Of a stretch of 64,000 bases of DNA, positions 37,141-51,036 are shown one piece after another. The number at the start of each line of letters is the position of its first letter. Positions within the stretch are counted from its first letter, which is position 1. The notes under the pieces were generated by a model. That model was not told where the DNA came from. It saw only the letters and a list, made by a program, of their open reading frames with translations, and did no database searches. The stretch lies in assembly GCA_951799445.1 (NCBI GenBank), contig OX637288.1, positions 31,289,288-31,353,287 on the forward strand, in the 5' to 3' direction. The position numbers were made by a program, and so were the translations under genes. The DNA is from Pseudisothecium myosuroides. Its lineage: Eukaryota; Streptophyta; Bryopsida; Hypnales; Lembophyllaceae.

Positions 37141-37968
37141 GTGCTATGAATTTTTAAGGACCTACGTTGTTGCGTGTAACTATGTTTCTTTTGAATTTGC
37201 CGGTGCTGATGTGATTAGTGTTCTCTTGTGTCAGAAGCAAGATATCTTCAATTGGGGGATGTAGTGGAGATATCATGAAACTCAGCACCCGGAATATTTT
37301 GGGTGCATTGTATTGTCTAATCTATCGTGAACGAAAATGAGAAGACTTTGTGAAATGATGTGAAGGGCGGAGAATTTCAACATGCAGAGTAGCGAGGCGG
37401 TTAAGGAGTAGATTGACTTGAAATGCATAGTGTAGTGCAGAATGTCCGTTTGTTGGAACCACTTGAAGGAGAATTTGTTGAAGGAGAATGTTTAGAACAA
37501 ATCATCCATAACAGTCTCTGGGGCAATAACAACAATTTTTTTGAGGTTTTCTCAGCTTACTTGAGAACAAGGGCAAAGACAAGTATGCAGTGCTGATTCT
37601 GGACTTCCTGATTTTGCGAGCAAGAATATTGTCATGTCATTTCAAGGTTTGTCCTTCCCATTCGATTTGCACGTGATATTTATTTGGTTCAAATATGAAC
37701 GAATTTGATTGTTGCTGGTTCACTTAATTTACAAGGTTGCAACCTAAAATGGATGCCTATATTTCCCTAAATATGCAACTATGAGGCAATGTTGTGACTC
37801 GCATGCTTGTACATTGCTTTCTTTTAAAGCAGACATAGCTTTATACAACTTGAGTCATAACACTTCATCAATTGTGTGAACTGGAAAATTCTATGGGTAG
37901 AATGATTTTCAGGTATTGAGGACGATTGAGCTCTCGACTCTCGCCGGACCTTTGCATGCAAATATTTA
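37141..37968. other. Intergenic, nothing recognised
   Basis: No repeat ends or credible coding frame are visible. The stretch could contain upstream exons or the 5' UTR of the small gene at 38247, but no junction is convincing. Confidence 0.3.
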
Positions 37969-38010
37969 CTCCCTCCGTCCAGAAATAAGTGTCCACTTTG
38001 GACCTCATGT
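37969..38010 (+). mobile_element. Stowaway MITE end, partial
   Basis: CTCCCTCCGTCCAGAAATAA after TA is the classic Stowaway (Tc1/mariner) terminal repeat. The matching inverted right end is not visible before 38247, so only one terminus is recorded. It lies about 280 bp upstream of the small gene's ATG. Confidence 0.65.
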
Positions 38011-38246
38011 TTTGGATCTCATGTTTTTAAGGTTCTTTTGAGTAGGTCGTATGGAGTTTTTTTTGGTTTTCAGTTTTATTTAGGTTGAAATGAACATATG
38101 GAATGTTCTTCATTGATTCTGGTGATATAAAATTTGGAACCCTTCTGAATTATGTTTTTCACACTATGATGGATCAGAAATTCAAGCATCAATAGACTTG
38201 AAAAAACTCTTGTGTAGGGTTCTCAAGACGGTAGTGCGCTTGGAGC

Positions 38247-38677
38247 ATGTCACCCCAAGTTCCTGAACCTGCAGGAACCTTTTGGGGTTGTGTAGTGATA
38301 GCAGCAGCTGTTGTGGTGGGATCTGTCGCCATGGCTCACCAGAGTGGGAAAATCGCGCACCATATGATGACCACTTTGGCCACCCAGGGCGACCGCATTA
38401 CGAACACCGCGGAAAGGATGACCAACACATCGGAGCGACTGGCTATGTCTCTGGCACACCAGAGCGACCGTCTTGCAACAACAGGAGAGAGAATCGCTTC
38501 TGTTGTGGAAACGATTGATATCAATGTCAACTTGAAACATGTATGTGCACCAGCCTTTTTATTTGGTCTCTCTGTTAAATTCCCTCTGTTAAAACCTCCT
38601 CTTCATCAATCTTGCAGCATCGCAGTGGAAGCTCCTTGAAATTGTTCTGGTTGTATCAGTATATCAATGATATGTAA
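38247..38677 (+). CDS. Small membrane-anchored helical protein, 2 exons, 117 aa
   Basis: Exon 1 is 38247-38540. A 77-bp GT-AG intron (donor GTATGT, acceptor cttgcag) spans 38541-38617. Exon 2 is 38618-38677 ending in TAA. Residues about 12-30 (FWGCVVIAAAVVVGSVAMA) form one membrane segment. Residues 31-90 are a polar helix with repeats of about 11-14 residues (GDRITNTAERM, NTSERLAMSL, SDRLATTGERI), a likely coiled coil. If the intron is retained, the frame continues to 38639 instead (130 aa). A strong donor-like GTAAGAGG follows the stop. I do not recognise the family; a small organelle or ER membrane protein is plausible. Higher G+C than the flanks supports coding. Confidence 0.55.
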
Positions 38678-40301
38678 GGTAAGAGGATACTATATGCATC
38701 CCTTCAAGAATTTAGAAAAATACGTATGAGCATTGATATTTGGGAGAATGATCAGTATAGAGTCTTAGAGAGATCGCTTTCGAATATGGGAGGAAAATGT
38801 GTTAACAAATTTTTTTCACTGTCTACAATTTTCTAGTGCAATTTCAAAGAAGTAGGTTGAAGACCACTATAAATAGCACCCATTTCTATTTAAAGATGGA
38901 TGGCCATAGACATGTAGCGAAGACATGCTCACCACTTGCTAATTGAAGGCCACTTGATGAGATCAGGTCCCCATCAGTTTTAGTATTTTCTATGTTATCA
39001 GTAATTCAATTGCATGTATGACCTAAGTTTATTGTGTACAGGATTGACAGCCATATCAGAGTGATAGTTTCAAGATAGGAGATCCCTTGCCAGGACTTTC
39101 AAGACTTTCGTAGATGTTTCATCGTCTCACGAGCATTCAAGTGAGACTTTTCTTGCACGATGACTGAAATCTTACTCGTTTGCAATGTGGTGAAAGTCCA
39201 TCCATAACTGTGATGAGACTGCCAGTTCCAGAAATAACGTTTGCATTTTGAAACAGTCAGCTACTAGATCATGATCGTAGCATCTCCTGCAATTTTTAGT
39301 TAAGGAACACATTTGATGAGAATTTTTAAATTGCATGAGAGATCTGTTGATTTTCATCCAGGTTCAGTCCTCGGTGTAACCGTTGAAATTTCGTTTCCTC
39401 AGAACCATGAGTATTGGTTCAGGTTCCATTCTGAGACTTTGAACTACGGTGTCAACTGCATGTTCCACTCTCAGATCTTGATTTTAGCTGCGAGGATTCC
39501 TTCACATATGTCAAGCATCAACAGCATACCACATTACCAATGTGGAAAAGACCAATATAGTTAGCTTCCCAATCATGGCACTATCCCATTTTTCCCTTCA
39601 AAGATACAGAAACTCCAACTTTCCCTCCTGTTACCATACTATCAACTTTTGTGCCACATTCGTTTCACGGGCCTAATCCCGATCCTCAAATTCAGAATGA
39701 GTAAACGTTAGTGGGTGTCAAAACTAAGAGCTCTGGCTTGGAGAAAGCAATAACTTAACTTTCAGTGTTCCTACAAAGATGGAGAAGACTACATATATAC
39801 TCCTTTCCAATCAATTTCCTAGCCCTTTGAAGATGTATATATATTTTCAAATTACATAAATTTCAAAGCAGTGTTGATTGCTCGACTTTTTCACTGTACT
39901 TGCTCATAGGTTGGTAATCACTAGCACTTGCCTAACTTAATTGGCGGACTACCAAAGCTTTCATTCTTGAACTCAAGATGCAAGGCTTTCTACCAAGGAA
40001 AGATGTCGAAGAATTGGAGATCTTGAATAACCTAATTCTTCCTCGAATTAGCTGTAAAACCCAAGATGTTTTGCAGCTCCTTTCAATGATGTTACGTACT
40101 AAATATTGATAAGGTGGCAACTTCTCTAAATCCAGAGAAGAATCGTTTGCATAACAACACTGAATCTGGGACCCCATTCTCACACGCCGACTATTGTTCT
40201 ACCATTGCCTTTCCTCTTGACTGGTAGTCACTTCCTCACAACACCCCCAACAATGGCGGCTCTTTCGTTTCTTGCCACATAAGAAAATTTTGGAACGGAC
40301 C
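38678..40301. other. Convergent 3' flanks, no supported gene
   Basis: This lies between the small plus-strand gene and the end of GCS1 on the minus strand, so it should hold both 3' UTRs. ORFs of 83 codons (39313-39564 plus; 39932-40183 minus) have no recognisable motif. Confidence 0.35.
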
Positions 40302-43300
40302 TTAGTAGAGGTCTCCCATGATAAGAAGTATTAGTGACGTCCATCCTGTAAAAGGATGTGATCCCTTTCCCTTCCCTTTGTTGGCGTTATCATACTGCTC
40401 CCAAAGATATCCGCTCTCATGGTACCACTTGACCACATTTCTACACGCATCAGAAAAAGGTGGCCTTCTATTAATCCGACAGAATTGATCAGACAGGAAA
40501 CCCAAACAAATTTGAACCAAAACTGGCTTCCTAGACAGTGAAAAGGGACCTAAAAAGAGAGATGTCTTGGGAAGTAGAATTCTATGCACCTGATCAGATT
40601 TGCTCGAAGCTGAGTATAAATTTCGCTGCATCTGCTGCTATGCTGCCCTTCAACTGCAAATTTACAAGAGTAAGATGTTGTACAAACGATGGTTTTGTGA
40701 AGAACCTCGAACAACCCATGGATGTGGGTAGTTCTAAATCTCTAAATATTGTCTAAACATTCTTTGGTTGCATTCAGACTTGAAAATTCATCCTATAATC
40801 CAAATGTCTGATGCCAAACTGGGGCAATCTTACATTTAAATATTTTTTGAAAATTCAACAAGTGGTTCAAGCTTGAACTAACCCTTTGAGCAACGATCAA
40901 GTGCAGAGAGCACCAGATAGTTCATATTCATCCAAACAGGTCCTCGCCAATATGGTGCATCATGCTCTGTGTTTCGCTTCATGTAGAGAGAGCTATCCAA
41001 ACCAAGAGAAACCAACCCCCCATGAGCACAAGAATTGAAATAGAAGACGCCAAATGTGGACTTACAATGGTGTTAGCCTAAGTAACCCAATAGGAACGAT
41101 CAGCAGAATTCAAAAGATATAAGGTGTTGAACTTATTCGGAAACTCTACTTAATGAAATATCTTTAAAAATTGAATAAGGGCTGGCTGGAGTATAATAAG
41201 AACCACAAGAGACAGATATCTCCCATTTGTGAGCATATTTTATGCAAGAGTTGATAATTGGGCTTTGAAGTAGTACCTGGTTGTAGCAAGTGAACGAAGT
41301 CCAAAGGATGTCCACAAATTGGACTCATTGCGCAGAAGTTCTAGCTGGTTTTTAAACTCTGGCGAGTCCTGCACGGATGCTGGAACTTTAAGTGCAGAGA
41401 GACATTACGAAAAGGAGAACCTTAAGGAAATACTGGACTCCTACACTATTCATTAACGACACAAGACATTGGCCAAACAGATGCCAACGAAAATTCAAGA
41501 TTACATCAGGATGACTTACCAGAGGCAGGATGTCCATGAGCAAAGGGAAGAGACTGTTGTAACCATAGTGTGGAACCCAACCCAGCATTGGAGGTTTCAG
41601 TACTACCCGTTCTAACTCCGACTGCATGTAACCAGTTTGATGGTCCACGAAATTCTGCCGCTCAAGCTTCACCTGTAACAGTCCATTAAAGCGTTTACAT
41701 GCAGTCATTAAACTGTCAAGATTTGAAAACTTTATGAAATCTAGACAGCTTTCATATACTTACCAAGTAACGTTCTTCAGAACCACCTTGAACTAATCAC
41801 ATTAATCCAAAGTACCCAAGCTAAATATCGAAAGTTCACATATTGGAGGCAAATGGCAGATTATTGTAGCTCTTAACATATTTTAGCATCCAAAAATGGA
41901 AGATATGATTTCTTTTTATTGGTACATTTGTCACCTTCCTAAATGATTTATCTCCACTCCCATAGATTAGGAAGAGGCCACTTTTGGCCATTTGGGCATT
42001 TAGGTGTTAAAAGCATGCCTGTTTAACAGATTACGCATTCATTCAATATGATTCATTCGATGGAGGTGAAAGAACGTGACATGCCTCTTCAGTGTGGAGT
42101 CCATAGTCGAGGTAGCGCCCACTGTCTGCATCGTAGTGAAGCTGCACAATTTTTGCAAATAATTCTATCACTAAACCTCTAGAGAACCAACCAGAGAGAC
42201 CGGATGAATATATATTCGTAGCAGTTGAAGTTTACAGCGACGAAATAGTCAAGTGAAGCTGAAAAAATAAAGCGTAAAACTGGATGAACACACAATTCTT
42301 GCCTTGTTAAGGAGCCGTAGGTTTGTTAGCTGTGCCGCTGTTGCCATGTAGGCCTGCACACAAGGAGAACTTATCTTAATGCTCAAGTGATAACCATCAA
42401 TCAAAATCACGGACCGATGATGTTTTCATGTTATGCCATTAGCCATCAAAGAATCGCATGATGAGAATTCAAGCCGCATTTCCATCACTTCTGATACGTC
42501 GCATCAAAAGGGCCATAACATACGGTGGTGCCAACACAGGTAGAACACGATAAAGAAGAATGGAAGTTTTTGATATTAGTTTTATTCTTTTCAGTTGCAC
42601 GATCTCAAATAGAAATGTAAAATTGAACTCCACCTCGAGGTGGTCTTACCCTATTTGAAGCCCCAACAATGGACGCTATTTTGGCCAATGATTGCGCAGC
42701 CAAAGCCATCCAGCATCGCAGATCCAGATGCCGCTCATGGTCGGAAGGGTGTGATGCTCTTGGATAGTCGTCCAAACCAGACATCAAGGTCTACCACAAC
42801 AAAAGAAAACCCCAAAAGTGTCAAATTCTGATACAAACGATAATTCTTCGACAAATTTGCTACATATTGTTGCATTTGATCCCTCCAGTGGCACCGTCGC
42901 TTCAACAATCAACAGTAGATTTCCAGCAAAAACTAAATGTACAAATGTAGCCCACTCACAGTCGGATTTAGTTCACGCTTTGTGTGTGTGTTTCGTCCAT
43001 GCCAGTAATAGCTGCTTGGCACGTCCCCTGCTCAAACTCCAACTACCCGCTGTAAGTATCCCAACGGAGCTCACCATTTCAATTCACATCAGATTATATT
43101 ATAAAACGGAAAAATCCACAAGCGCCTACAAGAGCTACCAGACAGAAAGAATGAGAATTCAGGGAGCCTATGTGCACACAAATTCTTAATTTCTCACAAG
43201 AAGCACCTAAAATTGAACAAAGTGCACGCTGAACAATAGTTACGTAAAGAGGGCACACCAGTTTGGGAGGTGTTGAACCATTGAAACCAGGCTTCAAGTC

Positions 43301-46300
43301 TTGGATATAACCTCTCAAAAAACTCTTCGTCTTCTTCGTTTGGAAGTCCTAACGCTTTCTCTACTTCGTAGGCTGATGCAAGTTCTGCAGACATGAACCC
43401 AAGAACATCATCATCCTCGCATCACTTCAGCAATCTTCGAGCAAGGAAATACAATCCCAAGGAGTTCAGCAAATCTTTTGCAGACTCTAGAGTAAACAGG
43501 GAAACTTGACCGGATCATATTCAAAAACAAAAATGACCTCCAAATTTATTTGGAGAAAAAAACTGATATAAAAATGAGGAAACCAAGCAGAAGATTCATT
43601 ACTGTGTATAGCCATGAAAAGTGCCGGAGGGTTTGCATTGCTGGTATGTTGCTTTATAAATTGGTCAGGAACTTTGCTGCATCACAGATCCAGCCATTAC
43701 AGGGTCTCATCCAGTTCCCTCTAGTTTACTTTGCTCTCCTCGGTGTCATAGTCGATTGCATCAAAACATCAAAAGCCATGACATATGTAGGCGAGACATG
43801 AAATGACTCACACTAGCTTGCAACGCAAACCAAGAGGATGAAGAATTGAAATCATGCTTTGCTACATAGCCTTCATACATACCTGCGAGCTTCATCTCCA
43901 AGAATTTGTTCACGAGGTATCCAACCATCTATGTTAAGAAGATCAAGCCAGTGAGCTATGATCTCCTTACTGATTTTGCGATCCCATCGACTGCACAGTT
44001 TAGAAGTAATAAGTAGTATTTCAGAACTCCAAATTTCGCAGGTGACTACCAGCTTCATGGCTTCCCAACAGGCCTCAAAAATGCACTCTCAAAGCACATA
44101 ATATATATAGCAGGATTAGGGGAATCGGTGACTGATTTCTAAGACTCGAATCCAGGCAGAATTTAAGTCAATCTTACCTTACCAGAAGCTGATGAAAACC
44201 CTCATCCCAAAGAAAACCGCGCGGGAAGAAGGAACGGCTAGGGACAGCAGTATACAATGCCGCAGGCCAGTATTTCCAAACATCTCCATCTTTTGTTTCA
44301 TGGCCCTGCTCCATCAAAAGCACTCACTATCAACAAATCACCCAATCAAATACAAAGGCAAGTGCAGCACACAAAAAATTCAATATTCTTATATAAATAT
44401 CAATATCTTTTAACTGATAGATTAGCAAAGCAACTGATATTTGCAGTGGAAATATTTGCAGTGGAAGCATGGACAAGGAAAGCATGGAATACCCACTTGA
44501 TGCTCAGGTGGAATTGCTATCAAAGACTGCCCATAGAAGTATCCAATGCTGCCCAGAAGGTTACTAAGTGCAACCCTTCCAACTTCCAGCTCCCTTTCAC
44601 CCTTCACCTATCCATGACCATCCGAGAAAATGGCTTATAATGTCAGGGTTCAAACTGCAGCAATTATTGAGGTTTCCTCTATGTAATGATATGAAAGCAC
44701 AGACAATCGTCAAGGGTAAAATCTGGACTCATAAGAACAAAGAGCACCTCATCAGTAGTACTTTGTCTAAAACGTATTAGTATTTATTTCAAAAGAAAAG
44801 ATGAATGCCTACTATTACTTCAGAAAGAGGCAGCTACATGGACTTTAGAATCCATTCATCTTACATCTTTCTAGGCACTAATTTTTCTGAAGTGATGACA
44901 GACGGACCGTTTATTTCCAATGAGCTACAGTCAAACATACCTTGTCTTGCAGTTTGAAGGTTGACTGAAACCGCTTTTCAAACATCTCTTCACGATCTGA
45001 TAGTTTATGGGTGAGCTCGATACCTAAAGCAAGGCCATCCAAGGCGAGTATGCATTAGAAGATTGACGGGAAACCCGTGCTTTAAAGAGTGACCGCGTCG
45101 CCGGGACATATTAACAATCTTTACATCACATAACCTTTTAAGCAAATAGGAACATTTTACACGAAAACTCACTTATCCACAAATACTCAGTCTCAGCATG
45201 CAGAAGTGTATAACGGCAGCTGATTAGCAATTTGTATCTACTCTGATTTTTTTTATTGAGAGAAGCTTTGAATAATTGAACAGAATACCTGAAAGCTTCT
45301 TAACGCGTACGCCAGTTCCATCACTTTTTCTCTGTGTGCCAGACACAAAGACAACGTCGAACGATAGAGGTGCCACACCAGTGATCTGGGCATAAAATAG
45401 GTTTCATTACAAATACATCAGTATCCTAGGAGGGAAACGCCGAAAATGGAGCATTGACTCCGTGAACGAACAGGGAATGAAATAGGAACATGAGTGCTCA
45501 AATTCAAACAAACAGCTCCAAAATACGCTCACCAACTGTCGAAGGAAAACACAAGATGGAACAGAACAGAAACGAATACCTGGATGACACCAATGTTTGA
45601 AGACTTCTCGGCTGCATTTGGGAGTTCAATTCGACCATGTGTCCGTGCCTAATATTCTCAAATTCACAAAAGATTCAGAAGCACTACAAATCACGATACT
45701 CATCTCCATGCAAATTGGAAGAATCTGAGCACACAACATAACTTCAGTTGGTTATGAATCTGAATAGCACTAACTGTCTTCGAATGTCCATCCAGCTGAT
45801 CAATGACGATATTAAAATCTATGGTATCCTTCATAATGTTGGAACTGTAACTGTCAAAAGGATCAGCTCAATTCATCTGAATCATTATGGCCATTTTAAG
45901 GCTCAGAACTGTACCTGCGTCTCAAGCACTTGCCAAACCAACTCAGTCAAATTGTGTGTGTGGCGGCGGCGGAGTCCCACAAAACTGGTCGACGCTTTGG
46001 TTCCCTTGAACCACAGCAACAACGACAACGTTAGCAAAACTCCAGCCAAGATCGATGCAATTCTTCAACTTTCTAACTCAAGCTCACAAGCATCGGAGAT
46101 TAATTTTTCAACTCAATTGCGGATATGAACGTCGCATACCTGGCCTTTGATATGAAGCTCCCAACCACCGACCTCGTTTGCAGTGCCAGATGCAAACCTA
46201 CCATCTCCAGACACATCCGAAGAGAGTTGCATAGCACTTCTACCCTCATCTGCAATGTAGAAGAAAAGTGACACTTGACGACCAGGAGCTTGGATTTGTT

Positions 46301-48359
46301 CCCTTAACACACAAAACCAAAATCCTCTTTAGAACAACAGAGTTCAGCACCAAGCACGATTTCTATAACACATGCACACATTTGAAAGGCAAGTCCTGTC
46401 CAAGATTGCTTCTAGCTCCTCAAAAACAAACCCGGCACTCACACGAGGAGTGTGAATATCAAGGAAGAAGCGACGTCAACTACGGGACCAAGAAACACAA
46501 ATTGGGCCTCATGATTTTCTTGGCAGTTTGGGGGAATTTCTTTCGTCCCGTTTTATTTACTTTCTGACCAACAAATGCAAATGTTCTTCACTACCTCTGG
46601 TGATGTAAAAGTTAGCACCATTTGGATGAACAATATGATCAATCAAATTGCTTATTTTCAAACCATGCATCCACCATCTTTTCGCGGTTAAGAGCAAAGT
46701 TAGAGATGGGACACCTTTCTGTAGGTAGTTTCTCTACCACTTGAACACGAACTGCCCAATCCCCTCCATATCCACTTTCAGAATCTTGGTGCTTCAAGAA
46801 TGATGTAGATATTGCAAGCCCTTGATCTACAATTTCCTGCAATGTAAGGAAAGCAAATCAACCACGCGTGCAGTATCTAAGGGAGACCTAGCACATTGAT
46901 TTGAAAAACTTCATTACGATTTGAAAGAGCTCGTTGCAACTACCTGACGCCCATAGGTAGCTCCATCGTGACGCACCCAAGCATACTTTGTGAGTTTATC
47001 ACCTTCCTCACATGTGTGTCGAAGCGAATAGCGGTTATCCTTTACTCCCAACCACATCAGCCCCGCCAGCAATGACTTGGGGGTCCTGCAATCAGACAAC
47101 GCGAGCACCATCACCATCTTTTCACGACCTCCATTCGGTGTCCCTGTATCAGTTGTTCTCTAACTAGTTGATCGAATATAAAAGCAGAAACCCTCCCTTC
47201 AACTAATTGAAGTTTAGAATTTAGGGTTTAGGATTTAGGACTCCGGAACAACGAGGATGACCGGAACTTCTGCAACACTTGATTCTCTACACCAAAATCC
47301 TTATTCGGTCTAGGTGTACAATTACGTCGAATCGCAAATCACTCTGTACTTTATTGCACCTGAGGGCTAAGGTGATACATTCTAATGAAAACCGAAATCA
47401 GTTGTCCCTCAAAAACATGAACTCGAACAAAATGAACCAGAACCAATAAGGATTGCAGTGTCGTCGAAAACCGACCCCTCAGAGGTATTCTAGAAAACCT
47501 AGCTGCATTACAATTGGCCTGGTTTACATTAGAAAACGGCGTTCCAACACACAGGGTTTCAAGCCACTAGATATTCTAGGATACCTCCACGGGGTTTCTA
47601 TCAGCATTCGTACCCATACATCTGTTGATCATTCACGACCCTAGCTTAATTCACAAATTCTCCTGATCCATGAGCACCCCCACCCATTCACACCCCACCA
47701 ATTCACACATTCACACATTCAAACCAATCAACAAGGCCAGGCTGCAATACCTAGCTCGAATCCCTAAGTAGAGCGTCGAACGATACGTCCCCCAAAACAG
47801 ACGCTCTCGATGCTTCCCTTGAAACTGCACCCCATTCCGATGCACAACCACAACTAAGACACTATTCAGAAAACAGCAAATCCAACTAAATTCATGATGA
47901 AACTCCATACCCACTCAAACTAAGAGAACTTTCAAAAACCAACCAATCCAACTGAAATTCATGATCATCGAACTTCACCGAATTCACAATCACAACCCCA
48001 ACTACCAGAACATTCAAAAAAATGACCAAAATCCATGCGAACTGAGCTGCTAATCATAGTACCTGCGGCAAAGCGGAGACCAGCTTCCCAGGAAACGGCG
48101 TGAGAGCCCGAGGCTTGGATCCCGACGTCCATTGAAAATTGCCATAAAAGTGGTTTCCAGCGACGACCAGGCCAAACAGAGCAGCAGCCACGAGTAGGAC
48201 AGCCAGCCAGCCATAGCGACACGGTTTGCAACAACAGGGTTTCTTCGATTCAGCTCGACGTGCTCGCAACGGAGGCCGCGGAGGGCGAGATTTCACGGGC
48301 TTGGGATTTGAAGAATCGTCGGAAGAATCCCAAGCTTTAGCTCCTCGCCGATCCCGCAT
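40302..48359 (-). CDS. GCS1: Mannosyl-oligosaccharide glucosidase (ER glucosidase I, GH63), 24 exons, 870 aa
   Basis: This enzyme removes the outer alpha-1,2 glucose from Glc3Man9GlcNAc2 on new glycoproteins in the ER lumen. Exons (minus): 48359-48063, 47824-47751, 47085-46944, 46836-46715, 46302-46140, 46004-45915, 45828-45775, 45648-45580, 45385-45289, 45023-44941, 44607-44497, 44305-44178, 43990-43883, 43676-43603, 43384-43259, 43027-42960, 42790-42650, 42353-42303, 42141-42085, 41672-41520, 41368-41277, 40992-40883, 40653-40590, 40440-40302. Phases fit and the sum is 2613 nt with stop. It has a type II topology: a basic cytosolic tail (1-50), a membrane anchor at about 51-68, then the lumenal catalytic domain. 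GH63 blocks seen: [67 protein letters not shown] (621-629), [26 protein letters not shown]. The length matches plant GCS1 (about 850 aa). Weakest junction: exon 7 acceptor. Confidence 0.93.
48063..48359 (-). other. GCS1 exon 1: cytosolic tail and signal anchor
   Basis: It encodes residues 1-99: an Arg/Lys/Pro-rich tail (MRDRRGAK.., [11 protein letters not shown]), a Cys cluster (CCCKPC, residues 42-47), a single hydrophobic anchor [18 protein letters not shown], then lumenal stem. Arginine-rich N-terminal tails are known ER-localisation signals in glucosidase I enzymes. The Cys cluster beside the membrane could be acylated (inference). The start at 48359 is the first ATG of the frame. Confidence 0.85.
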
Positions 48360-48619
48360 TGCTGTCTGTCTGTGCTCAATTGCACTCCAAAAAAAGAATC
48401 CTGCTCGTCAGAAATCCTGCTCGTCTTGCGCCACTTCGCGATTGCGAGGAAACAGATGTCGGTGCGGAGTGTTGAGCATTTGCGGCTCGATCGGAGTAAC
48501 GGATTGCAACCCTAAACTCCGATGTGATTTGGACGAACAATCGAGGAAGACGATCGGACATTCAAAGCCCAAGGGTGTCCAAATTCGCGCAACAGTCCCT
48601 CTCCCTCTTTAATCCTTAG

Positions 48620-51032
48620 TTGAAAGAAATTCTTAGCAATTTGGAAGAATATTTTGGAATTGGTATACAAATGAAAGCTGTAGATTTTGATTTTTAAATT
48701 CTATCCGTACGGTTAGATCTACTAATGTTATCACCAATCTTTTTCTATAAATTTTGAAAAGAAAATTTCAGAATTCCTTCTAAATTCAATTACAAGTAAA
48801 ATATTATCATTTTTTGAGTAAAACTTGTTGGAATGGATTTGAAATAAGGTTCTCTTCATATGGTGATTTTTTGAAATTTTTGTGACCTTTACATCTTTGA
48901 CCTCATTTTTGCACATCTAGTTTTGAACTAAAGCCAATGCAAATTGACCACTTGACGTACTTCCACATTTGTAATTTTAGAAATGTATATATTCTAGTAA
49001 TGCCAAATCCAACCAATGGATAGGACAACAACTTGATAAAGTATCACCAAAAATTAGGATGACTTTCATCCAAGCAGGATTGAGATAGAAACAAGGATCT
49101 GAATCTGTTCATCGTCCAGAAAATGGACATCGGAGCGCTCCAGGGTTAATACCCTCATGATCAAACATTATAATCTTTCAATCCGTAAGTGATATTCTTG
49201 TGTTTTCTTTTCCTATGTGATCTCTAACATGAGTAGTTTGAATTTGTGCGGTTACAATTTTTTAAAAACTGATACAACTTATCAAAATGTTGGCTTTTTG
49301 TTCAATTTAGAGCAAATTTCAGGAAGCTCAAAACAGGCCATGGGCATTTAGGGGTTAATACCCAAATCTTTTTTTGAATTTTTACATATTTTGGCTTGTC
49401 TCTTTAGAAAACTGTATTGTTATCTTCAAGAGTATTCTAAAGAGACAAGCCAGATAAATTGGTTAGAGAAATTCCAACCCATGTTGTTTCATAATCTTTT
49501 GATGTTGGGATAGCATTTTACAAATTTTCACAGTTGAGAATGTATGAATCTTGTACATAACCTTTGATTCACTTTAAACAAAAATCTTTGAAGCACAAAT
49601 ATGCTTCCATTTCTTAATCCTTGGAAAAAAAATTGTTCTTTTATTCTACATATGGTGAAGCACCACTGGTGAAAATGAGCCAACAAGGATTACAACTTAG
49701 GGGTGTTGAAGATGCAACCAATGCGGTATACAACTGTTCTACTATATTATCATGTGATGCGTTTTTGTATTGTCATATTTAAAATAAAGTAGATGTACTT
49801 TTGTATTTCAAGGATCTTGCAAGTGTATATTCTTGAAGTTGAAGACTTAAATGGTTGGCATCTCTTGTGATTGGTTTGTGCATTTTTTTTTGAGACTTGC
49901 TTTTATATCATGTGTACCCGTCCTTTTAGGATTAACATTGCAATTTAAGATCATTGTTTAGTTTTTATTTGAATACTTTGAATATGAATAGTTGACTTGC
50001 AATTCCTTCATTACCATCATAATCAACTTTTATTGATGATTCTAGTTGTTCTAAATTGTCATGTGTTATGATGAATTTTTTGGAAAAAAAACTACCAAAG
50101 AACCTATCTATTAATATGTATGTTCAAAAAATGCATGTCTAATAGAACGTGCTCCTATTCTTAAACACAACCACAATATAAGTAATATAAGATGATAGTG
50201 ATTGAAGTTGTGTTGTTTATTACAATACTACGTGTATACAAACATGCATGCATTGGCCCCTACTCGTGCACCATTGTTGGACATGATGAACATTGCGTTG
50301 GATGAAAAGGTATGATGTTGGACAAAACATAAATGCCATGTCTCCTAGAGCGTAATTGCAATAAACTACGTGTAAATGTGTATTACTCAAAATACATTTG
50401 CGTTGTATAAAACATGTTCTACATGTTTGCAGCGTAAAAAATCAAGTTATAAAAAACACATTGAAATGATGGTCTTCAATTATGGTAGCCGAACAAGTGG
50501 CAGCGCATCTAGGATTCAAGGGACTCCACATCAATACATTTAGAAAAAGATACATGTTGCGCTAGCATAGCAGGATCTATCCTGCCAAAATAGCCATGTC
50601 ATATCCTATATGGCATGAAAATAAAATAAAAATACACGTGGCAAATAGAAGATGCTTTTCAAAATATAATAGACATCAAACTAAACACGTACAATAGCCT
50701 CCAATTGTGCAATTAAAAAAAACAAGGGGTGGAGCTCCCCCCACAATGGAAAGTGGAAGGTAGATTCAATTTTAGAGCTTCAAATCCTTCAATGGCAACA
50801 TGCTCTCAGAACATCTCCACTATAGGCTTCCATATTCCTATTTCCATCCGGATGAAAGGGGAGTAAAGATGCGGATACGGAATGCAAGCCTCTACCAATT
50901 CTTCCTTACAAATAACTTTTCATTGAATATAGACAGTAAGAAGCCAAAATTCAATTGTACAAACAATAACAAAGCCAAAGAAATAGTACAAGCACAAATT
51001 AGAGAAACACACATTTTGGTGCAAGATTGAAT
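48620..51032. other. AT-rich intergenic with decayed TTAA-family ends
   Basis: 'cgctccagggttaatacc' (about 49138) and 'gcatttaggggttaatacc' (about 49340) look like two decayed right termini of the CCCCTAAAGG family. Left partners are not identifiable. No credible coding frame was seen; ORFs up to 81 codons are not called. Confidence 0.4.
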
Positions 51033-51036
51033 TAAC

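Noticed and set aside
38250..38540. 96-codon minus-strand and 78-codon plus-strand ORFs over the small gene
   Set aside because: They are alternative frames of the same higher-G+C segment. Only the frame starting at 38247 gives a clear membrane helix and joins across the intron.
48226..48612. 128-codon plus-strand ORF overlapping GCS1 exon 1
   Set aside because: It is antisense to a well-supported exon, Arg/Ser-rich from the complement of a basic exon, with no motif.
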